Shown piece by piece: positions 27,401-35,339 of a DNA stretch of 64,000 bases (the stretch's first letter is position 1; every line of letters begins with the position of its first letter). The notes under the pieces were generated by a model. It was not told the DNA's origin. It did not search any database and saw only the letters and a program-made list of their open reading frames with translations. The translations under genes and the position numbers were made by a program. The stretch covers positions 1 to 64,000 of the forward strand of contig QHVT01000027.1 in assembly GCA_003223645.1 (NCBI GenBank), read 5' to 3'. This DNA is from Acidobacteriota bacterium. GTDB taxonomy: Bacteria > Acidobacteriota > Thermoanaerobaculia > Gp7-AA8.

Positions 27401-28579
27401 GCGAACGTCGACGATCTTTCCTCTCGACTCTCGGAGCTCATGGGCGAGTTCCCGCTGGCCGATCAGATCCGCCGGCTGCGCGCCGCGAGAGGACCCGAGC
27501 CGCCACCGATCCAAAATCAACAGAACCTCTTCGAAGAAAGCTACGTCGAGTGGGTGTCGAACGACCTCGACATCGACGCGATCAAATCCACCGTGGCGAC
27601 GCGCTCGCTATGGCTTCGCGTGGTCTATGCAGTCATCACCAATCTGTTCTTCGCGAGCCTGCTGATCCTTGTTCCCTGCGCATGGGCCGTCGCGATGGAT
27701 CGGATGGAGATTCACTGGCTCGAAGGTCTTGGATTCTTTCTCGTCGCCGTGACGCTGACGATCGCCGCCGCGATCGCATTCAGTGTCATCCTGCGCAAGA
27801 TCTTCCTCCTCTGTCGCAAGGTATGGGACTGGATCCGCGAGAACTGGTTCCACCGGGAGCCAAAAATTCGCCACCGGCAATTCTGGTTTCAGGCGACGCT
27901 TCCGCGGATGGCACGTCTGATCGCGGCGCCGATGGTCCTCATCGCCGAGTTCGAGCACAGTTACAAGTTCCCGCTCCACAGCTCGTCGTGGGTCCTGTTG
28001 CTCTTGATGATCCTGTCGTTTTTCACCACGCGCTTTTTCGTCAGCCGCGAGATCTTTCCGCACATGCACACCGCGGAGCTCAAGCGCGTGAACCGCACCA
28101 GGGTGCGCCAGATTGTCGCGGTGGCACTGTCGCATGCTTACGCGATCGCCCTGCTGTTCTCGATGTTTTTCGTGACGACGCACCTGCGAAGCCAGACCGA
28201 GGCGCCTTTGTCGAAGCCGCCGGACGTACCCGTCGTCAGCCGGGTATCCGATGAGAAAACCGCACCGCTGCCGGTACGCGTGCTCGCCGGTACCCTTCGT
28301 CAGTTCGACGACGTGAAACCGCAGTATCACCACCAGCCTCGATTTCTAGGGGTTCTGCCGCGCGAGATCGCGTTCAACGTCGGTGAAGTCTCCAGCCACC
28401 TCGGCTTTCCGCTGCCTCGCATCGTTGCCGATCACAGCAACTTCATGTTCTATCCGACCATCATCCTGACGTGGACGGCGATGGGACTCTTCTTCGGTGT
28501 GTTCCTCGAAGGCTTCCTCAGTGGCAAACGGCTGCGCGCCAGCAGAGAAATGGCATCGGAGTCGATCGGCGAGCCCTGA
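24467..28579 (+). CDS. Giant unknown protein with helical cytoplasmic part and C-terminal membrane domain
   Basis: The protein has 1370 residues from GTG at 24467; no family is recognised. Residues about 1-40 are Pro-rich. Residues 50-1040 are helical, with a coiled coil at about 250-310 (ERERLIEERERLLYERA) and HEAT/ARM-like helices. Between about 1045 and 1360 there are five to six membrane segments, for example LFFASLLILVPCAWAVAM, GFFLVAVTLTIAAAIAFSVIL, SSWVLLLLMILSFF and IILTWTAMGLFFGVFLEGF. The C-terminus is likely cytosolic. No nucleotide-binding, protease or transferase motif was seen. Its stop abuts the stop of the convergent DUF72 gene. The gene is clearly real, given its length and membrane pattern. 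A scaffold or sensor role is possible. Confidence 0.75.
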   Translation: MDDQLQPYVPPAGGILPPATAPPSPASPAIVAPSSESGLSITTDIGLRQLAQRWMDSRGDGRRTIASQAVDEIVAIGHAGDIVVLTRIGNDLNELVLEGTLQQQLCCKLAIGLTAKREVALPPLLIEHVLASLIKALKAVLRVGAPTTRDNAIEGLGALLRLVYGDDVENGYAPNEVPKAPEQAAPVFDAQYIHRLERRRRLVLAVARHEGSLEHVRRILEQRLLPQLDDLRGGEQAVLRQLDRVLKHEQNIAQRIDFLRKSAFKNKAAAEELARLTDEWKDVAGERTHLSAERERLIEERERLLYERADSLRALPAIVRQDGELQWTIDSLRAAAGVLEIGDERESRVLIAFARYHESLFRTIDVLLRRNEPLCAQFDDVVSACVDALPRTLVGEAPVCNARIRATIAIIRTAVSLIVRSAAPADTKRALRPLFDELALAGKWANLGIAEGCYRALPHLALSPSHRDLAKTALQALLVDLERKEGDFFSIHRRLIAAFAFRAILLRLAEDGDGQRIRALLTRPQELLRITTTTITPAHVDARIIDSVAFEKELFVRTHTMLDKWSELSDVEQVLLTRIVAVQLQKVSRQSRDLAAFPVLERVFISMPTQAQTDDASRAIVFNLLSALPAGAAAAADADLHRFIERCGRMRGSQRYTDDADDLPDYVLTMISTNVSGRVADAVAREIDLNLRQQRNHKKNKKVDFAKTLYQVMLRGPHERIFQHLMPRLENEDDAEVANFFCRHVAAVRTICETQKDEDKLLDDLLPHVHKVIKGIEHTPNPTLKRLRNALEQYESLAKNDCSLWITLWKGAAGGGLGLLFQQLDELAQFTHARNLSVTASSESARFVHRKPLEPIYRDRLVRVQKGIGQYQKLSIREFDERRAALTSAREAAADIAASLDREPALNPPEHVLLAALLRRLRDVFERTIAWYCDEPQRLMEANETEDKTTFWLVFASDPAEWINQARTLDEHLHELHFANVDDLSSRLSELMGEFPLADQIRRLRAARGPEPPPIQNQQNLFEESYVEWVSNDLDIDAIKSTVATRSLWLRVVYAVITNLFFASLLILVPCAWAVAMDRMEIHWLEGLGFFLVAVTLTIAAAIAFSVILRKIFLLCRKVWDWIRENWFHREPKIRHRQFWFQATLPRMARLIAAPMVLIAEFEHSYKFPLHSSSWVLLLLMILSFFTTRFFVSREIFPHMHTAELKRVNRTRVRQIVAVALSHAYAIALLFSMFFVTTHLRSQTEAPLSKPPDVPVVSRVSDEKTAPLPVRVLAGTLRQFDDVKPQYHHQPRFLGVLPREIAFNVGEVSSHLGFPLPRIVADHSNFMFYPTIILTWTAMGLFFGVFLEGFLSGKRLRASREMASESIGEP

Positions 28580-29326
28580 TCACGCGGCGCGCTGCGCGCG
28601 CCTGGCCACCATCTTTTTCAACGTCAGCGCATTCTCCACCGCGAAGGCGCGGTCGTCGTTGTCGAAGTAGACGTAGATCGCTTTCAGCTTTTTCGACCAC
28701 GTTTTGATCCGCTCCGCCCACGCTGCGAGTTGCGCGTCGCTGTAGCTGCCCTGGTATTTGAACTGCGTCGGGCCGTGGAGGCGGATGTACGTCCAGTCGG
28801 CGGTGAGCTCGATCGGTGAGTGGTATCCGGCCAGCTCGTAGATGCAGAACGCGGCGTTGTATTTTCGGAGGACGTCGAGCACTTCGTCGGTCATCCAGGT
28901 CTGGTTGCGCAACTCGAAGGTGTAGCGATGCTCGCGCGGAAGAAGGGAGAGGAACTCTTCGAGCCGCTCGACGTTGACTTTCCATCCCGGCGGGAGCTGC
29001 CAGAGGATCGGGCCGAGCTTCCATCGCAGGCGCTCCGCGCGCGGGAGAAAGTTCCGCAGTCCGCGTTGCGCGTCTTTCAATTTGATCATGTGCGAGATGA
29101 AGCGGCTGCCTTTAACGGCGAAGAGAAAATCGTGCGGCGTCGACTTGCGCCACGTATCGAACGACGTCTCGTTTGGCAGTTGATAGAAGGTGTTGTTCAA
29201 CTCGACGGTGTCGAAGTCGCGCATGTAGTGCGCGAGCATCTTTCCCGAGGCGATGTCCGCGGGGTAGTAGCGGCCAATCCAGTGTTTGTAGCTGAAGCCG
29301 GAGGTTCCGATACGGATGTCTGCCAT
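28580..29326 (-). CDS. DUF72 family protein
   Basis: The protein has 248 residues. TIM-barrel-like DUF72 marks are IGTSGFSYKHW, YMRDFDTVELNNTFYQLP, RLRWKLGPILWQLPP, YTFELRNQTW and YVYFDNDDRAFAVENA. The function of the family is not known; its structure resembles TIM-barrel nucleases or sugar isomerases. It is of normal length. It may be downstream of the lipoprotein gene at 29368, though a 20 bp GC hairpin lies between them. Confidence 0.9.
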   Translation of the reverse strand: MADIRIGTSGFSYKHWIGRYYPADIASGKMLAHYMRDFDTVELNNTFYQLPNETSFDTWRKSTPHDFLFAVKGSRFISHMIKLKDAQRGLRNFLPRAERLRWKLGPILWQLPPGWKVNVERLEEFLSLLPREHRYTFELRNQTWMTDEVLDVLRKYNAAFCIYELAGYHSPIELTADWTYIRLHGPTQFKYQGSYSDAQLAAWAERIKTWSKKLKAIYVYFDNDDRAFAVENALTLKKMVARRAQRAA

Positions 29327-29336
29327 GGTGAGTTGC

Positions 29337-29356
29337 GGCGGCGGCTCGCGCCGCCG
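29337..29356. repeat. GC hairpin between the lipoprotein and DUF72 genes
   Basis: GCGGCGGC and GCCGCCGC form a perfect 8 bp stem with a TCGC loop. There is no T-run, so it is a weak candidate for a terminator of the minus-strand lipoprotein gene. Confidence 0.6.
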
Positions 29357-29367
29357 CCTCTCCAGCG

Positions 29368-30237
29368 TTACCGCTGTCGCGAGCCCGAACTCACGTTCGT
29401 CACGGTGAGCCGGCCGTTCGTGCTGAGAACCTGCACGTTGCCGTTCGTCGTCACGTTCGCGTTCAGTCCGCGCACCGTCACCGGCGCGGTCGTCGTCGTA
29501 GGCCTCACGGTCGACGGCGACGTCACTGTCGTCGTGCCCGTGCCCGTCGTCGTCGCGGTGATCGTCGGCGTCGTGGTCGTGGTGCCGGTCGTGGTGCCGG
29601 TCGTCGTGGTGCCGGTCGTGGTCGTGCCGGTCGTCGTCACGCCCGTCGCCAGTCCGCCGCCCGCGAACACGCCCGTGGTCACGGGCAGTGCTGCATTCGT
29701 CGGCGTCACGGTGGCGAGATTGCCGGTGAACGTCGGCGCCGCAGACGCACCGCTGAAATCCGCGCCGCTGGTGATGGCCGGCGTCGCGGGCGAGTTGATG
29801 GTGGTGTTCACCGTCACCGGCGTCGGAGTCGCGATTGCGACCTGGCCGGTCACGATTCCTTCAGAAACGTAGGGACGCATCGCGGGGCCGGGATCCAGAG
29901 GTCCTAGGACTCGGACTTTCGGAAGATGCTCCGCCATGATCAGCGCTGCTTCATCGGCAGTGAGACGATGCGGACGCGGCGCAGTGAATTCCGACTGCTC
30001 GCTCCCGCGATACGAAGAGGTCATCGGCTGCGGTGTCGTCGGTACGGACGTACCGTAGTGGCTCGACGTCGGAGCCGCCGGACCGACACCCGGTCCGCCG
30101 ATGTACGGCTCGCCGTCGGCGTGCGTTCGATTGGTCGAGCAGCCGAAGGCCGCGAGCAGCATGACGAGCGCGAATCCGACGATGATTCTCACGCCACGCC
30201 GCTCATGCAAATTGCTGCCTTTCAGTACCTTGCGCAT
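29368..30237 (-). CDS. Thr-rich putative lipoprotein
   Basis: The protein has 289 residues. After RRGVRIIVGFALVMLLAAFGC there is a lipobox (AAFGC, Cys near residue 33), so it should be a lipidated envelope protein. The C-terminal half contains low-complexity Thr/Gly stretches (TTTGTTTTG repeats at about residues 205-235, seen in DNA as GTCGTGGTGCCG-type repeats at 29560-29640). This is typical of a flexible wall- or envelope-spanning linker. The last 50 residues form a normal beta-strand segment with NGNVQVLSTNGRLTV. A strong AAGGAGG site lies upstream. I recognise no family. Confidence 0.65.
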   Translation of the reverse strand: MRKVLKGSNLHERRGVRIIVGFALVMLLAAFGCSTNRTHADGEPYIGGPGVGPAAPTSSHYGTSVPTTPQPMTSSYRGSEQSEFTAPRPHRLTADEAALIMAEHLPKVRVLGPLDPGPAMRPYVSEGIVTGQVAIATPTPVTVNTTINSPATPAITSGADFSGASAAPTFTGNLATVTPTNAALPVTTGVFAGGGLATGVTTTGTTTTGTTTTGTTTGTTTTTPTITATTTGTGTTTVTSPSTVRPTTTTAPVTVRGLNANVTTNGNVQVLSTNGRLTVTNVSSGSRQR

Positions 30238-30355
30238 GAAGCCTCCTTTCGGGTCTACCGCAAGTAACTGAGGGTTATTTAGAGCAATGAGTGTGCCCTT
30301 TGACTGCCGGTGCCGTCGCGTAAACCGAGTAACCGGCGTCTACAATTACGCGCAC

Positions 30356-31618
30356 ATGTTTGCCCACGCCAACCTTCGCACCGAGGGCCTCGGCGGGCTC
30401 ACCACGTTCGTCTCGATGGCGTACATCATCGTCGTCAATCCTGCGATCCTCGGCTTCGCCGGAATCCCGCACGGGCCGAGCACGGTCGCGACGATTCTCA
30501 CCGCCGCGTTCGGAACGTTGCTGATGGGGCTGTACGCGAATCGCCCGATCGCGGTCGCGCCGTACATGGGCGAGAACGCCTTCATTGCATTCGGTCTCGC
30601 CGCGTTCGGCATCACGTGGCAGCAGCGGCTCGGCGCGGTGTTCGTGAGCGGCGTGATTTTTTTCATCATCACGATCCTCGGCATTCGCACGTGGCTCGCC
30701 GAGGCCGTGTCGCCGTCGATGAAGCACAGCTTCGCGGCAGGCATCGGACTCTTTCTCACGTTCATCGGACTCTTCGAGAGCGGCATCGTGAAGAGCGCGC
30801 AGGCGGTGCCGGTGCAACTCGGCGACGTGCGCAGCGCGACGACACTCCTCGCCGTCTTCGGATTCATCGTCATCGCCGCGCTGATGTATCGCCGCGTGCC
30901 CGGCGCGATTCTCATCGGCATCGTGATCACCGCGATCGCCGGCGTGTTGCTCGGCGTGGGCAAAGCGCCGAAAGCGATCGCGGCGCTGCCTTACGACCTC
31001 TCGCCGATCGCGCTCAAGCTCGACGTCGTTTCGATTCTGCGCGTGAGCTTCCTTCCGATTCTGCTCACGCTGTTTCTGATGTCGCTCCTCGACACCCTCG
31101 GCACGCTCGTCGCGCTCGACACGGTGACGGGCGGCAAAGGCGACTTGAAGAAGCCGATGCTCGTCGACGCGCTCTCCTGCATGTTCAGCGGACTCGTTGG
31201 GACGTCGACGAGCGGCGCGTACATCGAATCTTCGACTGGCATTCGCGAAGGCGCGCGCACGGGACTCGCGTCGGTCGTGACCGCCGCGCTCTTCGCGCTC
31301 TCGCTCTTCTTCATTCCGCTCTTCGAACCGATGCAGTCGCTGCAGTACGCCTACGCGCCGGCGCTGATGATCGTCGGCATGCTGATGCTCAACGCGGTGA
31401 CGAAGATCGACTTCGACGACCTGACCGAGCTCGTCCCCGCGTTCACGACTGTCATCGTGATGGTGTTCACGTTCAACATCGCCAATGGACTCACCGCCGG
31501 CCTCGTGCTCTACCCGATCATGAAACTCCTCGCCGGCCGCGCGCGCGAGCTGCGTGCGGGCACGATCGTGCTCGCGGTGCTCTGCGCGGTGTATTACGTG
31601 TTCGGATTGCCGCACTAG
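30356..31618 (+). CDS. NCS2 family purine permease
   Basis: The protein has 420 residues from ATG 30356, with 12 to 13 membrane segments. Marks of the AzgA/adenine-guanine-hypoxanthine branch are FVSMAYIIVVNPAIL, VAPYMGENAFIAFG, SLLDTLGTLVALDTVTG and SGLVGTSTSGAYIESSTGI. It imports adenine, guanine or hypoxanthine with protons. Its downstream neighbour is separated by the ATAGGAC inverted repeat. Confidence 0.9.
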   Translation: MFAHANLRTEGLGGLTTFVSMAYIIVVNPAILGFAGIPHGPSTVATILTAAFGTLLMGLYANRPIAVAPYMGENAFIAFGLAAFGITWQQRLGAVFVSGVIFFIITILGIRTWLAEAVSPSMKHSFAAGIGLFLTFIGLFESGIVKSAQAVPVQLGDVRSATTLLAVFGFIVIAALMYRRVPGAILIGIVITAIAGVLLGVGKAPKAIAALPYDLSPIALKLDVVSILRVSFLPILLTLFLMSLLDTLGTLVALDTVTGGKGDLKKPMLVDALSCMFSGLVGTSTSGAYIESSTGIREGARTGLASVVTAALFALSLFFIPLFEPMQSLQYAYAPALMIVGMLMLNAVTKIDFDDLTELVPAFTTVIVMVFTFNIANGLTAGLVLYPIMKLLAGRARELRAGTIVLAVLCAVYYVFGLPH

Positions 31619-31640
31619 TGGAGCGGTGGCCTCGCACTTT

Positions 31641-31717
31641 TTAGGACGAATAGGACCGATAGGACTTATAGGACATCTAGGACGTGCTGTAAGTCCTATC
31701 GGTCTTATTCGTCTTAA
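31641..31717. repeat. Inverted repeat of ATAGGACNN units
   Basis: Units of about 9 bp (TTAGGACGAATAGGACCGAT and so on) on the left are complementary to GTCCTATCGGTC and TTATTCGTC on the right. It fills the gap between the permease gene and the SDR-like gene. Confidence 0.8.
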
Positions 31718-31751
31718 GTCCACTGGCACCGCGCATGCTGGTTCGCAGAGC

Positions 31752-32957
31752 ATGCGCATCTGGCTCAGCGGCGCGCCCAACGCGATTCCGCTCCACGGAC
31801 ACGAAACCGTCCACGCCGCGATGGGATCGGATGCGGCGCTGCACTTCGGTGCGGACGGTGTGCAATTCGCGATCGATGCGGCATGCGCTGCGAACGTGCA
31901 GCGCTTCGTTCTCGTGTCGGATGATTCCGACGCGGAAGAGCTCGTGCGCCGTTCGGACTTGCGATGGACGATCGTGCGGCCGTCGCTCGTCTACGGGCCG
32001 GGCGACGATGTCGTGACGCCGCTCATCAAACTGGTTCGAATGCTGCCGGTGGTTCCGCTCGTCGATGCCGATCGCGAGGTTCAGCCGATCTGGTTCGAAG
32101 ATCTCGGACGCGTTCTCGCGTCGGTGATCGCGCGCAACGATCTCGACAAACAGGTCCTCGACGCGCGCGGACCGGAGATCACGACGATGCGCGATCTCTT
32201 TCAGCGCATCTGCACGATCACCGGCCGCTCGCCCGCTGCCGTTCCGTTTCCTCCGCTGCAGCCCGCGCGCGACGATGGCGAGCGCGCGACGAATACGATC
32301 GCGCTGCTGCACATCGACACAACGCCGCTCGATCGCGGACTGCGCGTCATCGCCGATTCGCTGGCCGAGGTGCTGCCGGATGAGGGAGTGGGCTCGCTGG
32401 AGCACAAGCGATACTGGGCGGACATCCACGGTTCGCGCGTTTCCGCGACGGCGCTGATGAAACTGTTTCGCGAGCGCGTGAACGACTTCATGCCGCTCGA
32501 ATTCGCGGCCGAGCCGGGCGCGCCGGAGAAAGTCGAAGAAGGCGTGACGCTCACCGGCAAACTTCCGCTGCGCGGACACTTTCAGGTGCGCGTCGATCTC
32601 GTGGAGCCCACGCGTGTCGTCTTCGTGACCGTCGAGGGACATCCGCTCGCCGGCGTCCTCGAGTTCACGACGATGGAGATCGGCGATGCCGTCCGCTTCG
32701 CGATCGACAACTACAACCGCGCGTCCAACGTGTTCGATCTGATCGCCGTCCGCACGCTTGGCGGCGCGGCGCAGTCGAAGAACTGGCGGCATGTCGTCGA
32801 GCGCGCGATCGCCGCGAGCGGCGGCACGTCAGACGGCGTGCACGAGGAAAAAGAGATCCTGCGCGGCGGCAAGGCGGAGGAGTTGGAGCGGCGCGTGCGG
32901 AAAATCGTCCGCACGCATCACGATGCGTCAGCGTCCGAACGCGCGCCGCAGCGCTGA
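31752..32957 (+). CDS. Atypical SDR/NmrA-like protein with extra C-terminal domain
   Basis: The protein has 401 residues from ATG 31752. The core resembles NAD(P)-binding extended/atypical SDRs (VQRFVLVSDDSD, LRWTIVRPSLVYGPGDD, IWFEDLGRVLASVI), but the first glycine-rich nucleotide loop is missing: the N-terminus MRIWLSGAPNAIPLHGH goes directly to the strand that follows helix C. The second half (about 240-370) resembles DUF1990-like or SRPBCC-like domains (GKLPLRGHFQVRVDLVEP, FAIDNYNRASNVFDLIA). It overlaps the convergent FAD oxidoreductase by 30 bp. A chimeric or degenerated binding site is likely. The substrate is unknown. Confidence 0.55.
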   Translation: MRIWLSGAPNAIPLHGHETVHAAMGSDAALHFGADGVQFAIDAACAANVQRFVLVSDDSDAEELVRRSDLRWTIVRPSLVYGPGDDVVTPLIKLVRMLPVVPLVDADREVQPIWFEDLGRVLASVIARNDLDKQVLDARGPEITTMRDLFQRICTITGRSPAAVPFPPLQPARDDGERATNTIALLHIDTTPLDRGLRVIADSLAEVLPDEGVGSLEHKRYWADIHGSRVSATALMKLFRERVNDFMPLEFAAEPGAPEKVEEGVTLTGKLPLRGHFQVRVDLVEPTRVVFVTVEGHPLAGVLEFTTMEIGDAVRFAIDNYNRASNVFDLIAVRTLGGAAQSKNWRHVVERAIAASGGTSDGVHEEKEILRGGKAEELERRVRKIVRTHHDASASERAPQR

Positions 32958-34352
32958 CCGCGCGGCCCAGTAGCCGCACATGCCATGCACGCCGCCGCCG
33001 GGGGGCGTGGAGCTCGAGCAGATGAAAATGCGTTTGTTCGGCGTCGCATATGGATCGCGCGACGGAAACGGACGCGCGAGAAACTGCTGCATCGTGTTCG
33101 CGCCGCCGGCGATGTCGCCGCCGACGACGTTGGGGTTGTACTCCTCGTATTGCGCGGTGTTCCTCGTGTGCCGCGCGAGAATGCGATCGCGGAAGCCGGG
33201 AGCGAAGCGCTCGATCTGCCGCTCGATGCGCTCGGTCATATCCTCGGTCGATCCATTCGGCACGTGACAGTAACCCCACCCCGTGTGCTTGCCCGCCGGC
33301 GCGCGCGTCGCATCGAACACGCTCTGCTGCGCGACGAGAATGAACGGCTTCTCCGCGGTGCGTCCGTTGAACATCGCATGCTCGCTCTCCACGATCTCGT
33401 CGAGCGTGCCGCCGACGTGCACCGTCGCCGACTTTGCGCACTCCGCGGCCTTCCACGGAATCGGACCGTCGAGCGCCCAGTCGACTTTGAACACGCCCGG
33501 TCCGTAGCGAAACTTGCGCAGCTTGCGGACATAGCGCGAGGACAACTCATCGCCGGCAATGTCCGCGAGCTGACGCGGAGTGACGTCGAAGAGGACGGCG
33601 CGCGATTGCGGGAGATCGCGCATCGATTGCACGCGACGATTCGTCTCGAACGTGCAGCCGAGGGAGCGGAGATAACTCGCCATCGCATCGATGATCGACT
33701 GCGATCCGCCTTTCGCGGCCGGCCAGCCGGTCGCGTGACCGGCGAGCATGAGCGCGAGTGCGAACGACGTCGAGCCGGCATGCGTCAGCGGAAGAATCGA
33801 ATGCGCGGCGGAGCCCGCGAACAATGCGCGCGCTTTTTCCGTGCGAAACCGCTTCGCGATGCGCGTCGCGGGCTGCAGTCCGACGAGACCAAAACGCGCC
33901 ATGAGCAATGGATGATGCGGAATGAGGCGGATGGGCCGGAGGATCTCGTCGTACAACTCCAGCGCGTGCTTCGCGAGAGTGGACATCAGTCTTCGATACG
34001 CGTTTGCGTCTTCGCCGAGATGTTCGGCCGTCGCGTCGACGGATTGCTCGAGAATCGCGACCGTGCCGTCGTCGAGCGGATGCGCGATCGCGGCCGGCGA
34101 GTAGGCCCACTCCAACCCGTGTTCGGCGAGCGGCAGTGTCTTGAGAAACGGCGACACCACGCTCATCGGATGGATCGCCGAGCAGACGTCGTGGCGGAAG
34201 CCGGGAAGGGTCAGCTCCGCGGTCCGCGCGCCGCCCCCCAGCGTCTCCTTAGCCTCATAGACAGAGACATTTAGGCCGGCGCGCGCGAGCACGATGGCGG
34301 CCGTGAGACCGTTCGGGCCGGAGCCGACGATGACTGCATCGGGAGGTGTCAT
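32928..34352 (-). CDS. FAD-dependent oxidoreductase (CrtI/phytoene-desaturase-like)
   Basis: The protein has 474 residues. GSGPNGLTAAIVLARAG and VYEAKETLGGGART are the dinucleotide-binding and second FAD motifs. The C-terminal PPGGGVHGMCGYWAARSALR is typical of the carotenoid-desaturase-like (CrtI) family. It may saturate or desaturate an isoprenoid or carotenoid, but no other carotenoid gene is in the window. The start lies 13 bp from the 34366-34401 palindrome. It overlaps the convergent SDR-like gene by 30 bp. Confidence 0.85.
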   Translation of the reverse strand: MTPPDAVIVGSGPNGLTAAIVLARAGLNVSVYEAKETLGGGARTAELTLPGFRHDVCSAIHPMSVVSPFLKTLPLAEHGLEWAYSPAAIAHPLDDGTVAILEQSVDATAEHLGEDANAYRRLMSTLAKHALELYDEILRPIRLIPHHPLLMARFGLVGLQPATRIAKRFRTEKARALFAGSAAHSILPLTHAGSTSFALALMLAGHATGWPAAKGGSQSIIDAMASYLRSLGCTFETNRRVQSMRDLPQSRAVLFDVTPRQLADIAGDELSSRYVRKLRKFRYGPGVFKVDWALDGPIPWKAAECAKSATVHVGGTLDEIVESEHAMFNGRTAEKPFILVAQQSVFDATRAPAGKHTGWGYCHVPNGSTEDMTERIERQIERFAPGFRDRILARHTRNTAQYEEYNPNVVGGDIAGGANTMQQFLARPFPSRDPYATPNKRIFICSSSTPPGGGVHGMCGYWAARSALRRAFGR

Positions 34353-34365
34353 GGGATCAGAGTGT

Positions 34366-34401
34366 CCCTACCCCGAAATTTTTTTTAACTTCGGGGTAGG
34401 G
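34366..34401. promoter_or_regulatory. 12 bp perfect palindrome between divergent genes, possible operator
   Basis: CCCTACCCCGAA (34366-34377) and TTCGGGGTAGGG (34390-34401) are exact inverse repeats across a T-rich loop. They lie between the start of the FAD oxidoreductase (34352) and the small RHH-like gene (34443). Because they sit at the 5' ends of both genes, an operator is more likely than a terminator. Confidence 0.5.
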
Positions 34402-34442
34402 ATTTGCCTGGCTGAAGACTCTCCTAGCCTGGAGCTGTCTAC

Positions 34443-34838
34443 ATGCACCTGATGCCATCGATCCGCGAAGGATGCACAAGCAGCGAGCTGGAAACGCTGG
34501 TTCTCTCTGACGAGCACCTCGATTACCTCGGCCAGATCGCCCGGGAAATGAATCCCGATATGCCGGAGTCATTCGGCCTGCCGCACTTGATCCGCACGAT
34601 CATCGATCGTGTGGAACAGAGTGGCATCGACCTCACTGACGCCTGCAGTGAAGAAGACATTGCCCGGTTGGCCGCGAAAAAACTTCGCGGTCGAGGAGAC
34701 CGTCGTCGAGCTCCGCGTTCTAACGCGCGGCTTTTTTCTTCGGCGACCCGGTCAGCAGTTCGACAATCCCATCGATCGAGTCTGCCTGGGACAGGTCGGT
34801 TCCGCTCTGGAACGACGCCTCGATCAGGCCGCGGATGA
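34443..34838 (+). CDS. Small RHH-like protein (paralogue of the opposing gene)
   Basis: The protein has 131 residues from ATG 34443, with GGAG 8 nt upstream. Residues about 20-80 (DEHLDYLGQIAREMNP, LPHLIRTIIDRVEQSGIDLTDA) parallel residues 28-91 of the convergent protein at 34720-34995 (DRHVAYLDRLAIDIR, IIRGLIEASFQSGTDLSQA), so the pair are paralogues. The Arg-rich last 50 residues are antisense to the other gene and may not be a real domain. An RHH DNA-binding fold is possible but not proven. Confidence 0.5.
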   Translation: MHLMPSIREGCTSSELETLVLSDEHLDYLGQIAREMNPDMPESFGLPHLIRTIIDRVEQSGIDLTDACSEEDIARLAAKKLRGRGDRRRAPRSNARLFSSATRSAVRQSHRSSLPGTGRFRSGTTPRSGRG

Positions 34839-34995
34839 TCTCCGCGCGGCTGATCGCCTTGCCATGTTTCAGACGGATGTCGATGGCGAGCCGGTCGAGA
34901 TAGGCCACATGACGGTCAAGCAGGACGACCGTAATTTTGGCCCAGGGCTCGGTGTGGACAATAGGACGACCTCGATTGCTCTTTGCAGGACTCAC
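34720..34995 (-). CDS. Small RHH-like protein (paralogue of the opposing gene)
   Basis: The protein has 91 residues from GTG 34995, with GGAGC 7 nt upstream. It starts MSPAKSNRGRP; residues 18-40 (KITVVLLDRHVAYLDRLA) and the helix SRAEIIRGLIEASF look like a ribbon-helix-helix DNA-binding protein. It ends GSPKKKAAR. It converges with and overlaps its paralogue by 119 bp. No toxin partner is seen. Confidence 0.6.
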   Translation of the reverse strand: MSPAKSNRGRPIVHTEPWAKITVVLLDRHVAYLDRLAIDIRLKHGKAISRAEIIRGLIEASFQSGTDLSQADSIDGIVELLTGSPKKKAAR

Positions 34996-35339
34996 TCGGA
35001 AGCTCCTCGTGGTGGTTTAGTGACCGGAGTCTGGTGCAGTGTACTGCCTTCTCCGGTCGAAGTCTATCTTTCCGTACCTACCTAAAGCCATCCGATAGCG
35101 CGGATGGTTTTCGGGGGCACTACCTCTTGCTGCCTATGGGCGCTGAGCTACCGGACCTTTGGGGACAGCCAGCTGCACTTTGGACGGACGTGCGGCTGTC
35201 TGCGGCAACATATTACCCGCTATCCACCCGTTCGCAACCGGTTACATTGCGAAATTGTTTAGGTCGTGCCCTAACGACAGATTTTTCACGCGGGGCGAAC
35301 GCGCGCGTGATGGTCGACTTGTGGAGCGGCGGCGACGAA
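34996..35339. other. Gene-free stretch
   Basis: I find no supported gene in these 344 bases. A short hairpin ACCGGAG/CTCCGGT lies at about 35020-35059. Open frames here are small and lack ribosome binding sites. Confidence 0.5.
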
